In this document: one piece after another, positions 47,382 to 57,891 of the stretch
Numbering within the stretch: the first letter of the stretch is position 1
Layout of the letters: every line of letters begins with the position of its first letter
Assembly (NCBI RefSeq): GCF_000708885.1
Contig: NZ_JEOE01000004.1
Coordinates: 62,001-126,000 of the forward strand
Reading direction: 5' to 3'
Origin: Cellulomonas sp. HZM
GTDB taxonomy: Bacteria > Actinomycetota > Actinomycetes > Actinomycetales > Cellulomonadaceae
DNA: 64,000 nt
The notes under the pieces: model-generated
The model's input: only the letters and a program-made list of their open reading frames with translations
Told to the model about the DNA's origin: nothing
Database searches by the model: none
Made by a program: the position numbers and the translations under genes

Positions 47382-47423
47382 CTGGGTGCGGCCTCGTCGT
47401 TGCAGCGACGGGGCCGCACCCAG
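47382..47423 (+). terminator. Mirror copy: mini-gene terminator
   Basis: Partner of 12606-12647, 18-bp stem. It overlaps a second inverted repeat at 47420-47482 (partner of 12547-12609). Confidence 0.75.
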
Positions 47424-47536
47424 TGTCGGCGGCAACAATCGATCACCGCAACCGCCTTGCTGGTGCCCGGTGGCGACACTGGCTAGACGAGTCCACCTTG
47501 CCGCGATGCCCTCGTTGCGGTCCGGGACGAGGATTC

Positions 47537-47577
47537 GGACAAGTAGGTGAGACACGGTTCGTCTCACCTACTTGTCC
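47537..47577. repeat. Mirror copy: 17-bp inverted repeat
   Basis: Partner of 12452-12492. Confidence 0.8.
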
Positions 47578-47735
47578 AACCGCAGGTCGGGGCTTCGGAC
47601 CTCGGACAACTCCGCTGAGTTCCTACACCTGCGCCTCCGAGACCTCGAGATCCCTGACCGCTTGGATGCGATGCCCGTTGGACTCGAAGCGCACGTGAGC
47701 CGGATTCGTGCACCGATCCGCCAGCGGGCTCGCCA

Positions 47736-47765
47736 TTGACCAGCCTGGTCTGGTCAACCTAGCCT
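47736..47765 (+). promoter_or_regulatory. Mirror copy: toxin-antitoxin promoter/operator
   Basis: Partner of 12264-12293: TTGACC 47736-47741, TAGCCT 47760-47765, palindrome 47736-47757. Confidence 0.75.
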
Positions 47766-47772
47766 GCCGGTC

Positions 47773-47994
47773 ATGACGACAGTCAACGTGCAGGAGGCCA
47801 AGACGCGGCTGTCCGAGCTCCTCGCGCGCGTCGAGCGTGGCGAGGAGGTCGTCGTGGCCCGCGCGGGCTCCCCCGTCGCACGGCTCGTCCCGATCGACAC
47901 CTCGTGGCGTCGGCCCTTCGGAGGCCTCGAGTTCGAGGTGCCCGACTCGTTCTCGGAGCCGCTGCCGGACGACGAGCTCGCGGCATGGGAGTGA
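47773..47994 (+). CDS. Mirror copy: Phd/YefM antitoxin
   Basis: Identical to 12035-12256 (73 aa), leaderless. Confidence 0.9.
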   Translation: MTTVNVQEAKTRLSELLARVERGEEVVVARAGSPVARLVPIDTSWRRPFGGLEFEVPDSFSEPLPDDELAAWE

Positions 47995-48386
47995 GCTACC
48001 TGCTGGACACGCACGTCGTCCTGTGGCTCTGGGGTTCGCCGGGCAGGCTCGCGGCCGACGTGCGGGACGCCCTCGGCGACCCCCGGAACCGCGTGCTCGT
48101 CTCGGCAGCGAGCGCGATGGAGGTCGCGACGAAGACGCGGCTCGGCAAGCTCGACATCGGCCACACGCTCGTGCCGGCCTGGGCGTCGTGGCTGCGCGAG
48201 ATCAGCGCCGACGAGCTGCCGATCTCCACTGAGCACGCGCTGCTCGCCGGGTCCATGGGCTGGGACCATCGCGACCCGTTCGACCGCCTGCTGGTCGCGC
48301 AGGCGGTGATCGAAGGCGTCGCGCTCGTGACCGCCGACGCCGCGATGTCCCAGGTGCCCGGCCTCCGGGTCGTCGCCGCGCGCTGA
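47985..48386 (+). CDS. vapC: Mirror copy: PIN-domain toxin
   Basis: Identical to 11643-12044 (133 aa); the alternative GTG start is at 47991. Confidence 0.88.
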   Translation: MGVSYLLDTHVVLWLWGSPGRLAADVRDALGDPRNRVLVSAASAMEVATKTRLGKLDIGHTLVPAWASWLREISADELPISTEHALLAGSMGWDHRDPFDRLLVAQAVIEGVALVTADAAMSQVPGLRVVAAR

Positions 48387-48474
48387 GCGGAGACCGGCCT
48401 CGTCGGCGAGCGCTATGGGCGGAGCCCCGATTTCGCCTTGACCGTCCCGGAGCGCCGATTCGTACCGTGGGGCG

Positions 48475-49188
48475 ATGACCGTGCATCTGGAGGCAGTGGC
48501 GTTCGACGTCGTCGAGCCCGGCGCGGTAGCAACCTTCTGGGCGCGGCTGCTGGGCCGGACCGTGGTCCCCGAGGCGACCGGCGCCCTGCTGCCGGGCGAC
48601 GAGACGCAGGTCGGGCTGCGCTTCGTCGCGACGCCGGCAGACGAAATCAGGCGCAGCCACCTGCACCTGCACGTCACGAGCGAGAGCCTCGACGACCAGC
48701 GCCGCACCGTCGAGACGGCGCTGAGCCTCGGCGGCACCCACCTCGACGTCGGCCAGCTCCCCGACGAGCCGCACGTCGTCCTCGCCGACCCGGGCGGCAA
48801 CGCGTTCTGCGTCATCGAGCCCGGCAACCGCTTCCTCGCCGGCTGCGGGCCGCTCGGCGAGGTGACGTGCGAGGGAACCCGCGAGGTCGGGCTGTTCTGG
48901 CGCGACGCACTCGGGTGGCCGCTCGTGTGGGACCAGGACGACGAGACCGCGGTGCAGTCGCCGGCGGGCGGCACGAAGGTCTCCTGGGGCGGCGAGCCCG
49001 CCACCCGCCGGCACGAGGGGAGCCGCCAGCGCCTCGACCTCGTCGCCACCGACCCCGACGCGGCGGCTGCGCGCCTCGTCGGGCTGGGCGCCGGCCGCGA
49101 GGGTGGGCGCGACGGTGTCGTCACGCTCACCGACCCTGACGGGAACGAGCTCCGGCTGGCTCGGCCGACGACGGAACCGCCTCGCTGA
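48475..49188 (+). CDS. Mirror copy: VOC-family protein
   Basis: Identical to 10841-11554 (237 aa); TACCGT at 48463-48468 before a leaderless ATG. Confidence 0.85.
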   Translation: MTVHLEAVAFDVVEPGAVATFWARLLGRTVVPEATGALLPGDETQVGLRFVATPADEIRRSHLHLHVTSESLDDQRRTVETALSLGGTHLDVGQLPDEPHVVLADPGGNAFCVIEPGNRFLAGCGPLGEVTCEGTREVGLFWRDALGWPLVWDQDDETAVQSPAGGTKVSWGGEPATRRHEGSRQRLDLVATDPDAAAARLVGLGAGREGGRDGVVTLTDPDGNELRLARPTTEPPR

Positions 49189-49312
49189 CGGAGAGGCTCG
49201 ACGGCGTCGTCGCCCGTCGACGCGCTCGGCGCCGAGGACGGGAGTGCGGCAGCATGCGTACCACCACGGTCGCCCGCAACGCAGGACGACCCGCCCTCTC
49301 GAGGAGGTCGGC

Positions 49313-50488
49313 ATGGGATGCACGGCGATCGTCGTGGGTGCCGGGATCGCCGGCCTGGCGTCGGCGATCTCGCTCGCGCGCACGGGGTGGCAGGTCACGG
49401 TGCTCGAGAGGTCGGCGGACCTGGGCGAGGTCGGGGCCGGGCTTGCGATGTCCGGCAACGCGGTCGCCGCCTTCAGGGGGCTGGGATTCGACGACGACGA
49501 CGTCGCGGCCCTCGGCTACCCCACCCGGGCGGGCGGCACCTGGGACCTGCACGGGCGGGCGATCCTCGAGCTGGCGGACACCCCAGCGATGCGCGAGGCC
49601 GTCGCCCTGATCGGTGTCCATCGTCGTCGCCTGCACTCGGCGCTGCTGCGCCGGGCGGCCGACTGCGGGGTCGAGGTGCAGACGGGAGCCACCGTCACGA
49701 CCGTCGGGCCCGGGGACCCCGACGGCGCACCAGCCGTCGTCGACGACAGGCGGGCCGACCTGGTGGTCGGGGCGGACGGCATGAGCAGCGCGGTACGCCG
49801 GTCGCTGTTCCCCGCGAGCCGGCCCGTGTACAGCGGCTACTCCAGCTGGCGTGCGGTCACCCCCGGCACGTTCGGCGACGAGGCCCTGCGGCAGTACTGG
49901 GGCCCGCACGCCGAGTTCGGCATCCTGCGCGTCGCCGAGGACGAGACCTACTGGTACGGGTACGTCGCGATGCCTGAGCGACTGCCCGTGCACGACGAGC
50001 TCGCGGCCGCCCGCAGCCGATTCGCAGGATGGGCGCCCCCGGTGCTGGAGGTGCTCGGCGCGACGCCGCCCGGTGCGGTCATGCGCCACGACGTCCACCA
50101 CCTGCCGGGCGGCCTGCCCCGCTACACCGCGGGCCGCGTCGTCATGGTCGGGGACGCGGCCCACGGCACCCTCCCGACGATGGGGCAGGGCGCCGCCACC
50201 GCTCTCGAGGACGGGCTGTGCGTCGGCCTCCTCGTGGGCTCGCCCGTCGCGGCCGGCGGGCGTCTGGCTCCCGCGCTCGACGAGTTCGACGCCGTTCGTC
50301 GGCCGAGGTGCCGCGCCCTCGCGCGGTCGGCGGTCGCGTCCGGACGGTTCGGGTCGCACCTCGGCGGAGGATGGCGGCAGGGCCTCCGCAACGGCCTCAT
50401 GCGCCTGACCCCCGCGAGCGCGGTCCTTCGTGGCTCGCGGGCCGCGATGGGGTGGACCCCGCCGCCTCCGGCCGCACCGCACAGCTGA
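49313..50488 (+). CDS. Mirror copy: FAD-dependent monooxygenase
   Basis: Identical to 9541-10716 (391 aa). Confidence 0.9.
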   Translation: MGCTAIVVGAGIAGLASAISLARTGWQVTVLERSADLGEVGAGLAMSGNAVAAFRGLGFDDDDVAALGYPTRAGGTWDLHGRAILELADTPAMREAVALIGVHRRRLHSALLRRAADCGVEVQTGATVTTVGPGDPDGAPAVVDDRRADLVVGADGMSSAVRRSLFPASRPVYSGYSSWRAVTPGTFGDEALRQYWGPHAEFGILRVAEDETYWYGYVAMPERLPVHDELAAARSRFAGWAPPVLEVLGATPPGAVMRHDVHHLPGGLPRYTAGRVVMVGDAAHGTLPTMGQGAATALEDGLCVGLLVGSPVAAGGRLAPALDEFDAVRRPRCRALARSAVASGRFGSHLGGGWRQGLRNGLMRLTPASAVLRGSRAAMGWTPPPPAAPHS

Positions 50489-50512
50489 GTCGCGCGGCGC
50501 CGCTGCCGTCGA

Positions 50513-50540
50513 CCCCTTGACAAGAATACTTGTCAAGGGG
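50513..50540 (+). promoter_or_regulatory. Mirror copy: ArsR/SRPBCC operator
   Basis: Partner of 9489-9516, with the same 12-bp arms. Confidence 0.8.
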
Positions 50541-50553
50541 CACCGTCTATCGC

Positions 50554-51132
50554 ATGCAGGACATCGCCGTCATCGAGGACCCCGACGCCGCCGCCGTCGC
50601 GCTGGACCCCGTCCGGGCCATGCTGCTCCGCGAGCTGAGCGTCCCCGCATCGGCGGCCGGGCTCGCCGCGCGCGTCGGGATCACGCGGCAGAAGGTCAAC
50701 TACCACCTGCGGTCGCTCGAGGCGCACGGGCTGGTGGAGCTGGCCGAGGAGCGCCACCACGGCGGCATCACCGAGCGCGTGCTGCAGGCCTCGGCCGCAG
50801 CGTTCGTCGTCTCGCCCGCGGCGGTCACCGCATCCGCCGCCGATCCCGGAGCGAGCGCCGACCGCCGCTCGGCGGCCTACCTGGTCGCGCTGGCAGGACG
50901 AGTGGTGCGGGAGGTCGGCGTCCTCGCGCGGCGCGCGGCTCGCTCCGGCGAGCGGCTGCCCACGCTGACCGTCGACACCACCATCGGCTTCCGGTCGGCC
51001 GCCGACCGGTCCGCCTTCGCCGACGACCTCACCGCCGCGGTGCTCGACCTGGCCGCGCGCTACCACCACGACGACGGGCGGCCGCACCGGCTCGTCGTCG
51101 CCTCGCACCCCGTACCCGAGGAGGAGTCATGA
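50554..51132 (+). CDS. Mirror copy: ArsR-type regulator
   Basis: Identical to 8897-9475 (192 aa). Confidence 0.88.
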   Translation: MQDIAVIEDPDAAAVALDPVRAMLLRELSVPASAAGLAARVGITRQKVNYHLRSLEAHGLVELAEERHHGGITERVLQASAAAFVVSPAAVTASAADPGASADRRSAAYLVALAGRVVREVGVLARRAARSGERLPTLTVDTTIGFRSAADRSAFADDLTAAVLDLAARYHHDDGRPHRLVVASHPVPEEES

Positions 51133-51920
51133 GCACGACCACCGACGTCCCGTACCGCCTGGAGTTCAGCGTCGAGGTCCCCGGGACCCCGCAGCAGGTC
51201 TGGGAGGCGATCGCGACGGCCAAGGGCATGAGCGCGTGGTTCCTCCCCACCGACCTGGAGGAACGCGAGGGCGGCTCCCTCCACTTCGCGATGGGCCCCG
51301 AGACGGGCTCGGACGGACGCGTCACCGGCTGGGACCCGCCGCGTCGCCTCGAGTACGAGGAGGACTGGGCCGCCCTGATGGGCAAGGACCCCGACGAGCT
51401 GAGCCCGCTGACGTCGGAGTTCGTCGTCGAGGCGCGGTCCGGCGGCACGTGCGTCGTCCGGGTCACCAGCAGCGGGTTCGGCACCGGCGCGGCCTGGGAG
51501 CAGGAGTGGTGGGACACCCTGGCGCCCGGCTGGCTCCCGTCCTTCGACAACCTGCGCGTCTACCTGCGGGACTTCGCAGGGCAGGAGGCGACGCAGCTGG
51601 AGGTCAGTGCGTCCAGGCCGGGCGACGAGGCCTCGCTCTGGTCGACGCTGCGCGACGAGCTGGGGCTCACGAGCGAGGGCGCGACCGTCGAGGTGAACGG
51701 CACGACCGGGACCACCGAGCGGATCGGCGACCGGCACGCCGTCGTGAGGCTCGCCGCACCGGTGCCGGGCATCCTCAGCGTGGTCGCGTGGGCCGAGGAG
51801 GGTGGCACCGCGCTAGCCGTCGTCCGCGCCTACTTCTTCTCCGTGGACGCACCCGAGTACGTGCGTCGCGAGGAGCCCACCTGGCAGACGTGGCTCGAGT
51901 CCCTCCCCGTGCGCTCCTGA
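51129..51920 (+). CDS. Mirror copy: SRPBCC/AHSA1 protein
   Basis: Identical to 8109-8900 (263 aa). Confidence 0.86.
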   Translation: MSTTTDVPYRLEFSVEVPGTPQQVWEAIATAKGMSAWFLPTDLEEREGGSLHFAMGPETGSDGRVTGWDPPRRLEYEEDWAALMGKDPDELSPLTSEFVVEARSGGTCVVRVTSSGFGTGAAWEQEWWDTLAPGWLPSFDNLRVYLRDFAGQEATQLEVSASRPGDEASLWSTLRDELGLTSEGATVEVNGTTGTTERIGDRHAVVRLAAPVPGILSVVAWAEEGGTALAVVRAYFFSVDAPEYVRREEPTWQTWLESLPVRS

Positions 51921-51950
51921 CGTCGGGAGCCGCCCCGTGCGAGCCCAGCG

Positions 51951-52877
51951 TCACACCAGCTCGACGCGGTCCGCCTGGGGTCCCCGGTCGCTCTGGCGCA
52001 CCGCGAAGCGGACGCGGTCGCCTTCCTCCAGCACCTCGTCGCCCCGGACCACGGAGACGTGCACGAACAGGTCGTCGCCACCGTCGTCGGGCGTGATGAA
52101 GCCGAACCCGCGGTCCGCGTCGTAGCGCGCGACGACGCCCAGGCCGCCGCGCGCGGCGCCAGCGGTGGGGCGGGCGCGGTCGGAGCGGCCGCGCGCGGCC
52201 GCAGGTGCGGACCGTCGAGGCGCGCCGCCGACGAGGGACACGTCCCGGGCCTGCGGGCCGCGCTCGCCGGGCGCGGACTCGAACGCGACGCGGTCGCCCT
52301 CGGACAGCTCGCGCAGCCCCCCGAGCAGGGACCGGACGTGCACGAACACGTCCTCGCCGCCGCCGTCGGGCGAGATGAAGCCGAACCCCTTGTCGGCATC
52401 GAAGAACGTCACGGTCCCGTCGGCGCCGTCGGGCGCCTCGACGCGGGCGGCCAGCGGCAGCAGGTGGTCGGCCTGCGGGCCCTTCTCGCCATCGACGACG
52501 AGGAACGCGACCCGCTGTCCGTCCCGGATCACCCCGCCGCCGACGATCGCGGAGCTGTGGACGAAGATCTGCGGCCGGCCGTCGTCGGGGATGACGAAGC
52601 CGTACCCCTTGGTCGACTCGTACCAGGCGACGGTCCCGAGCACGCCGAGCGGTGCGTCGGACGCGACGTCGCCGGTCACGCGCACGTTGCGCGCCTGCGG
52701 GCCGCGGTCGCCCTCGCCGACCTCGAACTCGACCTCCTGGCCCTCGCGGAGCACGCGGGGGCCGTCGTCGCCGACGACCTCCGACGCGTGCACGAACAGG
52801 TCGTCGGCACCCTCACCGAGGTCCAGGAACCCGAACCCCCGTTCGGCGTCGAACCAGCGGACAACTCCCTGCGGCAC
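51951..52877 (-). CDS. Mirror copy: four-cold-shock-domain protein
   Basis: Identical to 7152-8078 (308 aa). Confidence 0.91.
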   Translation of the reverse strand: MPQGVVRWFDAERGFGFLDLGEGADDLFVHASEVVGDDGPRVLREGQEVEFEVGEGDRGPQARNVRVTGDVASDAPLGVLGTVAWYESTKGYGFVIPDDGRPQIFVHSSAIVGGGVIRDGQRVAFLVVDGEKGPQADHLLPLAARVEAPDGADGTVTFFDADKGFGFISPDGGGEDVFVHVRSLLGGLRELSEGDRVAFESAPGERGPQARDVSLVGGAPRRSAPAAARGRSDRARPTAGAARGGLGVVARYDADRGFGFITPDDGGDDLFVHVSVVRGDEVLEEGDRVRFAVRQSDRGPQADRVELV

Positions 52878-52957
52878 GGTGAACTCCTCGTCAGGCGACA
52901 GCTTGTCCTCCAGTGTCCCCCAGGCGCGCCGGGCGGGCGTGCGGTGCGGCGCGCGCC

Positions 52958-53650
52958 CTACTCGCCGGGACGGCAACAGTCGTCCCGGCAGGCCGCGGGG
53001 TCGACGAGGGCCGACGCGGGGGCGCAGCAGGCGTCGCCGCGCCAGGCCTCGATCGCCTCCCGGACCGCGAACGCGGCGATGACCAGCGCAGCCACCGGGT
53101 CGGCCCACCACCAGCCCATCGCGCTGTCGAGCACGAGACCGACCAGCAGGACCGCGGACAGGTAGGAGCAGATGAGGGTCTGGTGGGAGTCCGCGACCGC
53201 GGAGGCGGAGCCCAGCTCGCGTCCGGTCCGGCGCTCGAACCACGACAGCCCGGGCATGACGGCCAAGGAGACGGCCGCCAGCGCGATCCCGACCGTCGAG
53301 TGGTCCGGTTGGCGAGCGCCGAGCAGCGACCTGCCGGCGTCGGCGGCGACGAAGGCCGCAAGGCCGAAGAACGAGAGCGCGATCGTGCGCAACGCGGCGC
53401 GTTCGCGTGTCTCGGGGGCGGGCGCGGCGAACTGCCACGCGACCGCGACCGCGGAGAGCACCTCGACCACGGAGTCGAGCCCGAACGCCACGAGAGCCGT
53501 GGACGACGCCGCGGTGCCGGACGCCAGGGCGACGACCGCCTCGACGACGTTGTAGCTGATCGTCGCGCCGACGACCCACCGGATCCGGCGCTCCAGGACC
53601 CGGCGTCGCTCGGTGTCGAGCGGTCGCGGCCCGATGGACAGGGCGCTCAT
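52958..53650 (-). CDS. Mirror copy: CDF-like exporter with Cys-rich tail
   Basis: Identical to 6379-7071 (230 aa). Confidence 0.83.
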   Translation of the reverse strand: MSALSIGPRPLDTERRRVLERRIRWVVGATISYNVVEAVVALASGTAASSTALVAFGLDSVVEVLSAVAVAWQFAAPAPETRERAALRTIALSFFGLAAFVAADAGRSLLGARQPDHSTVGIALAAVSLAVMPGLSWFERRTGRELGSASAVADSHQTLICSYLSAVLLVGLVLDSAMGWWWADPVAALVIAAFAVREAIEAWRGDACCAPASALVDPAACRDDCCRPGE

Positions 53651-53979
53651 CGGCCGCACGCACAGTCGGGCCCGCAGCACTCCGGGTCGACGACGAGGAC
53701 GAGCTGGAGCATGTCGTTGAGCGCCTGCGTGAGGTGGGGGTCCGCGAGGCGGTACCACGTCCGCCGCCCGTCCGGGATGGGTTCGACCAGGCCGCACCCG
53801 CGCAGGCACGCGAGCTGGTTGGACATCACCTGGCGCGAGACGCCGAGCGCGTCCGCGAGGTCGGACGGGTACGCGGGCGCCTCCCGCAGTGCGAGCAGGA
53901 TCCGCGCGCGGGTGCCGTCCGACATCGCGTGCCCCAGCCGGACGAGAGCTGCCGTGTGCGTCAGGGTCGCGGTCTCCAT
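53647..53979 (-). CDS. cmtR: Mirror copy: CmtR-like repressor
   Basis: Identical to 6050-6382 (110 aa); its leaderless -10 box is at 53988-53993. Confidence 0.86.
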   Translation of the reverse strand: METATLTHTAALVRLGHAMSDGTRARILLALREAPAYPSDLADALGVSRQVMSNQLACLRGCGLVEPIPDGRRTWYRLADPHLTQALNDMLQLVLVVDPECCGPDCACGR

Positions 53980-54037
53980 GACGTCGGACAGTACATCGAT
54001 TGCTGAATACAGGCCATGGTGTACTGCTGACGACCAC

Positions 54038-54067
54038 TTGCAGATCTAGGGGTACCATCCCTAGTAC
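54038..54067 (+). promoter_or_regulatory. Mirror copy: padR promoter/operator
   Basis: Partner of 5962-5991; the palindrome is at 54046-54064. Confidence 0.6.
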
Positions 54068-54088
54068 CTCAAGGCATCGGAGCAGCAC

Positions 54089-54445
54089 ATGCACATCGAC
54101 AAGGACCTGGTGGCGGCGTCGGCCACACCGCTGGTGCTCGGCATCCTCGCCGACGGCGACCTGCACGGCTACGCGATCCTCAAGAGGGTCGCCGAGCTCT
54201 CCGACGGCCAGATGCAGTGGACCGACGGCATGCTCTACCCCCTGCTCCACCGCCTCGAGCGCAACGGCTGGGTCAGCGCACGCTGGGACGCCGAGGCGGG
54301 CCGCAGGCGCAAGCACTACGCGCTGACCGCCGCCGGCCGGGACACCCTGGGGCAGCGCCAGGCCCAGTGGGACGTCGTCGCCGACGCGCTCCGTCAGGTG
54401 TGGAGCACGCTGCAGGGCCCCGACGCGGCGGGGGCGTGGGCATGA
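54089..54445 (+). CDS. Mirror copy: PadR repressor
   Basis: Identical to 5584-5940 (118 aa). Confidence 0.91.
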   Translation: MHIDKDLVAASATPLVLGILADGDLHGYAILKRVAELSDGQMQWTDGMLYPLLHRLERNGWVSARWDAEAGRRRKHYALTAAGRDTLGQRQAQWDVVADALRQVWSTLQGPDAAGAWA

Positions 54446-55785
54446 GCGACCTCGAGGACCAGATCGGCCAGTGGCGCGACTGGGTGCTGCGGCGCAGGGC
54501 CATCACGGCCGACGACGCCGCGGAGCTCGAGGACAACCTGCGTGGCCGGGTCGCCGACCTGCGGGCGGGAGGTCTCGACGACGACGAGGCGTTCCTCGTG
54601 GCCGTGCGGCGCATGGGCAACCTCGACGACGTCTCGCGCGAGTTCGCCCGCGAGCACTCGGAGCGACTGTGGAAGCAGCTCGTGCTCGTGCCGCAGGCGA
54701 CCACGAACGACCGCCGCTGGCGCGACCTCGGTGTGCTCGTCGCGCTCGCCGTGTGCGCCGGCATCGCGGTCAAGGCGCTGCTCGCGCTGGGCGACGGGGC
54801 ACGATTCGGTCTCGACGTCGGCTTCGCGGTCCTCCCGTTCCTCGCGGCGTACTTCGCGTGGTCGCGGCGGCCGTCCCGCCTGGTCGTCGCGACCCTCGTC
54901 GGCCTCACGGCAGCCGTCGCCCTGGCCGTGAACCTGTACCCCTTCGTCGACGTGCCCGACGCACCGGCGACGACACTCGTGCTGGCCGCCGCGCACCTGC
55001 CGGTGCTCCTGTGGCTGCTGCTCGGCGTCGCCTACGCCGGCGGGCGCTGGCGCGAGCACGAGCAACGGATGGACTTCGTGCGGTTCACGGGCGAGCTCGT
55101 CGTCTACTTCGCGCTGATCGCGCTGGGCGGCGGCGTGCTGCTGGCCCTGCTGTTCGCGACCTTCGGCGCGGTGGACATCGACGTCTCGACCTTCGTGCAG
55201 ACCTGGCTCATGCCGTTCGCGGTACCCGGAGCGTTCTTCGTGGCGGCCTGGCTGGTCGAGGCGAAGAAGAGCGTGGTGGAGAACATGGCACCCGTCCTGA
55301 CCAGGGTGTTCACCCCGCTGACGATCGTGCTGCTGGCCGCCACGTTCGTCGCGCTGCTCGCAGGCGCCCCGCTCGCCACCGTCGACCGCGACCTGCTGAC
55401 CCTCATGGACGCCATGCTGCTGCTGGTGCTCGGGCTGCTGCTGTACTCGATCAGCGCGCGCGACCCCCTCGCCCCGGCACGGCTGTTCGACCGGCTCCAG
55501 CTGGTGCTCGTCGTGGTCGCCCTCGCCGTCAACGTGCTCGCGCTGACCGCGATGGTCACGAGGATCGCGGACGCCGGCTGGACGGCCAACAAGCTCGCCG
55601 CCTTCGGGCTCGACGTGGTGCTGTGCGTGCACCTCGTGGGCACCGGGTGGCTGCTGTGGCGGTTCCTGCGCGGGCGCGGCACGTTCGACGCCGTCGAACG
55701 CTGGCAGACCCGCTACCTGCCGGTCTACGCCGCCTGGGCCGCGGTCGTCGTGCTGGTGTTCCCGCCCGCCTTCTCCTGGGCCTGA
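54442..55785 (+). CDS. Mirror copy: PadR-paired membrane protein
   Basis: Identical to 4244-5587 (447 aa); ATGA overlap with padR. Confidence 0.83.
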   Translation: MSDLEDQIGQWRDWVLRRRAITADDAAELEDNLRGRVADLRAGGLDDDEAFLVAVRRMGNLDDVSREFAREHSERLWKQLVLVPQATTNDRRWRDLGVLVALAVCAGIAVKALLALGDGARFGLDVGFAVLPFLAAYFAWSRRPSRLVVATLVGLTAAVALAVNLYPFVDVPDAPATTLVLAAAHLPVLLWLLLGVAYAGGRWREHEQRMDFVRFTGELVVYFALIALGGGVLLALLFATFGAVDIDVSTFVQTWLMPFAVPGAFFVAAWLVEAKKSVVENMAPVLTRVFTPLTIVLLAATFVALLAGAPLATVDRDLLTLMDAMLLLVLGLLLYSISARDPLAPARLFDRLQLVLVVVALAVNVLALTAMVTRIADAGWTANKLAAFGLDVVLCVHLVGTGWLLWRFLRGRGTFDAVERWQTRYLPVYAAWAAVVVLVFPPAFSWA

Positions 55786-55829
55786 GCCCGTCGGCCCGCG
55801 CCTCGGGCGCCGACCACCGTCTCGACCGC

Positions 55830-56240
55830 TCAGGACGAGCGCGCCGCACCCCACCCGTGCCAGTGGTCGATCTCCACGAGCACGCTGACCCGCGCCCGGT
55901 CACGCACCGGGTACGGCCGCCCGCCGTAGCGGTCCGAGAGCCGGTCGATGTCGACCAGGTCGACGTCGTCGCGGATCTCGACGACCCGCCCCTGCACGCT
56001 CACGTGCGTGTACCAGTCGCCCTCCGCGAGCGCGGTGAGCGAGACGTGCGGGTCCCTCCTCAGGTGCTCGAGCCGGGCTCGCTCTGCGTCGAGGTTGAGC
56101 AGCACCCGACCGTCGTCCTCGAGCAGGTACCACGTGGCCACCGTCACCGGGTGGCCGGCGGGGTGGATCGTCGCCATGACGGCCGGGTTGGGGCGCGCGA
56201 GCAGCGCGGCGACGTCGGGCGGGAGCGGTGGCCTGGGCAT
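55830..56240 (-). CDS. Mirror copy: PPOX-class oxidoreductase
   Basis: Identical to 3789-4199 (136 aa). Confidence 0.83.
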   Translation of the reverse strand: MPRPPLPPDVAALLARPNPAVMATIHPAGHPVTVATWYLLEDDGRVLLNLDAERARLEHLRRDPHVSLTALAEGDWYTHVSVQGRVVEIRDDVDLVDIDRLSDRYGGRPYPVRDRARVSVLVEIDHWHGWGAARSS

Positions 56241-56317
56241 CGTGGTGTCCTCTCGTCGTGCCCGACGTGCGTGCACCGGCGAGAGCATGGCTCCGCCTGC
56301 GCGCTAGTCTCCCGCAC

Positions 56318-56815
56318 GTGGGCCGGGCCAACTACCTCGTCGAAGGGCTGTCGGGCACGGGCAAGACGACCGTGGCCGACGAGCTGCAGCGACGCGGCTT
56401 CCACGCCGTGCACGGCGACCGCGAGCTGGCGTACGCGGGCGACGCGCGCACGGGCGAGCCGTTCGAGACGAGCGGCCGCGACGACCACGTGTGGGACGCC
56501 GCGAAGGTCCGAGCGCTCGTCGCGGACCACGACGAGGCGGTCACCTTCTTCTGCGGCGGGTCGCGGAACCTCTCGCAGTTCGTCGACGCGTTCGACGGCG
56601 TCTTCGTGCTCGAGGTCGACCTGGACACGCTGCACCGACGGCTCGACGCGCGGCCGGACGACGAGTGGCGCGACGGCGTCCCGACCGACCGTGCGCTCAT
56701 CGCGCGGTGGCACTCGACGAAGGAGACCGTGCCGGTCGGCGTCGCGATCGACGCCACCGCGCCGGTCGCGCGCGTGGTCGACGAGATCCTGCGGGTCGCC
56801 GGGCTCGTCACGTAG
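56318..56815 (+). CDS. Mirror copy: P-loop kinase-like protein
   Basis: Identical to 3214-3711 (165 aa); TAGTCT at 56305-56310 sets the GTG start. Confidence 0.78.
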   Translation: MGRANYLVEGLSGTGKTTVADELQRRGFHAVHGDRELAYAGDARTGEPFETSGRDDHVWDAAKVRALVADHDEAVTFFCGGSRNLSQFVDAFDGVFVLEVDLDTLHRRLDARPDDEWRDGVPTDRALIARWHSTKETVPVGVAIDATAPVARVVDEILRVAGLVT

Positions 56816-56853
56816 GTAGCGGTCGTCGGGCCGGTGCGCGCTACCGTGCGCTC

Positions 56854-57882
56854 ATGCTTCGTCGCCTCGCCTGGATCGCCGCGCTCGTCGTGACCGCGCT
56901 GGCGTCGACGTCCGCTGCGACCGCCGCCGCGCCGACGGCCGACGTCACGTACGTCGGCAAGGGCACCGCGAAGTCCTGCACGCCGGCCGCGCTGGCCAAG
57001 GCGGTCCAGCGCGGCGGCACCGTGAGGTTCCGGTGCGGGAGCAAGCCGGTGACGATCACGCTCGACCGCACGCTCGTCGTCTGCAACACCACCACCTGCA
57101 AGCACCCGTGGCAGGACCGCTCGGCGAAGGTGGTCGAGAAGCTGGTGCTCGACGGCGGCGGCAAGGTCACGCTCTCCGGCGCGGGCAAGCGGCCGATCCT
57201 GTACGCCAACGCGTGCGAGGAGCGGTTCGGCTGGCTCGACGCGCACTGCGACAGGCAGAAGACGCCGCACGTCGTCGTGAAGGACCTCGTCATGCAGAAG
57301 GGTGACGCCAGCAAGGCACCCACCTGGAAGGGCCACCGGCTCGACGACCTGCGGGGCGGCGGGGCGATCGCGATGCGGGGTGGCCGCCTGACCGTGCAGC
57401 ACGTGACGTTCCGCGACAACCGGTGCGTCAAGCGCGACTCCGACGCGGGCGGCGGGGCGGTGCGCCTCGTCGGCCAGCGCGTGACCGCGCGCCTGCTCGA
57501 CTCGACCTTCGTGCGCAACCGCTGCGCGAACGGTGGCGCGGTCTCCTCGCTGCAGGCACCGATGCTGCTGCGCGGGAGCACCCTGACCGACAACGTCGCG
57601 ACGGGCAGCGGAGCCTCGTCGGGCAAGGGCGGCAACGGCGGCGCGGTGTACTTCGACGGGACCAAGCAGTCCGTGACGGTCGACCGCACGACGATCCAGC
57701 GCAACCGCTCCCCCGAGGGCGGCCCGGGCGTCTTCTACGTGAGCAACGACCGGACCGGCACGCTGAAGATCACGCACTCGACGATCACGAAGAACACCGG
57801 CGCGAGCTTCTGGACCGGCAAGGCGCACAGCATCTTCTTCCTTGGCAAGGCGTTCGTCCGCTCCGGCTCGACGATCACCTGA
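56854..57882 (+). CDS. Mirror copy: secreted beta-helix protein
   Basis: Identical to 2147-3175 (342 aa); TACCGT at 56842-56847 before a leaderless ATG. Confidence 0.83.
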   Translation: MLRRLAWIAALVVTALASTSAATAAAPTADVTYVGKGTAKSCTPAALAKAVQRGGTVRFRCGSKPVTITLDRTLVVCNTTTCKHPWQDRSAKVVEKLVLDGGGKVTLSGAGKRPILYANACEERFGWLDAHCDRQKTPHVVVKDLVMQKGDASKAPTWKGHRLDDLRGGGAIAMRGGRLTVQHVTFRDNRCVKRDSDAGGGAVRLVGQRVTARLLDSTFVRNRCANGGAVSSLQAPMLLRGSTLTDNVATGSGASSGKGGNGGAVYFDGTKQSVTVDRTTIQRNRSPEGGPGVFYVSNDRTGTLKITHSTITKNTGASFWTGKAHSIFFLGKAFVRSGSTIT

Positions 57883-57891
57883 CCCGACGCC

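Larger units (their letters stand above)
47380..47735. other. Mirror copy: gene-poor island edge
   Basis: Partner of 12294-12649; hairpins plus the possible 3' gene remnant ending at TGA 47737-47739. Confidence 0.5.
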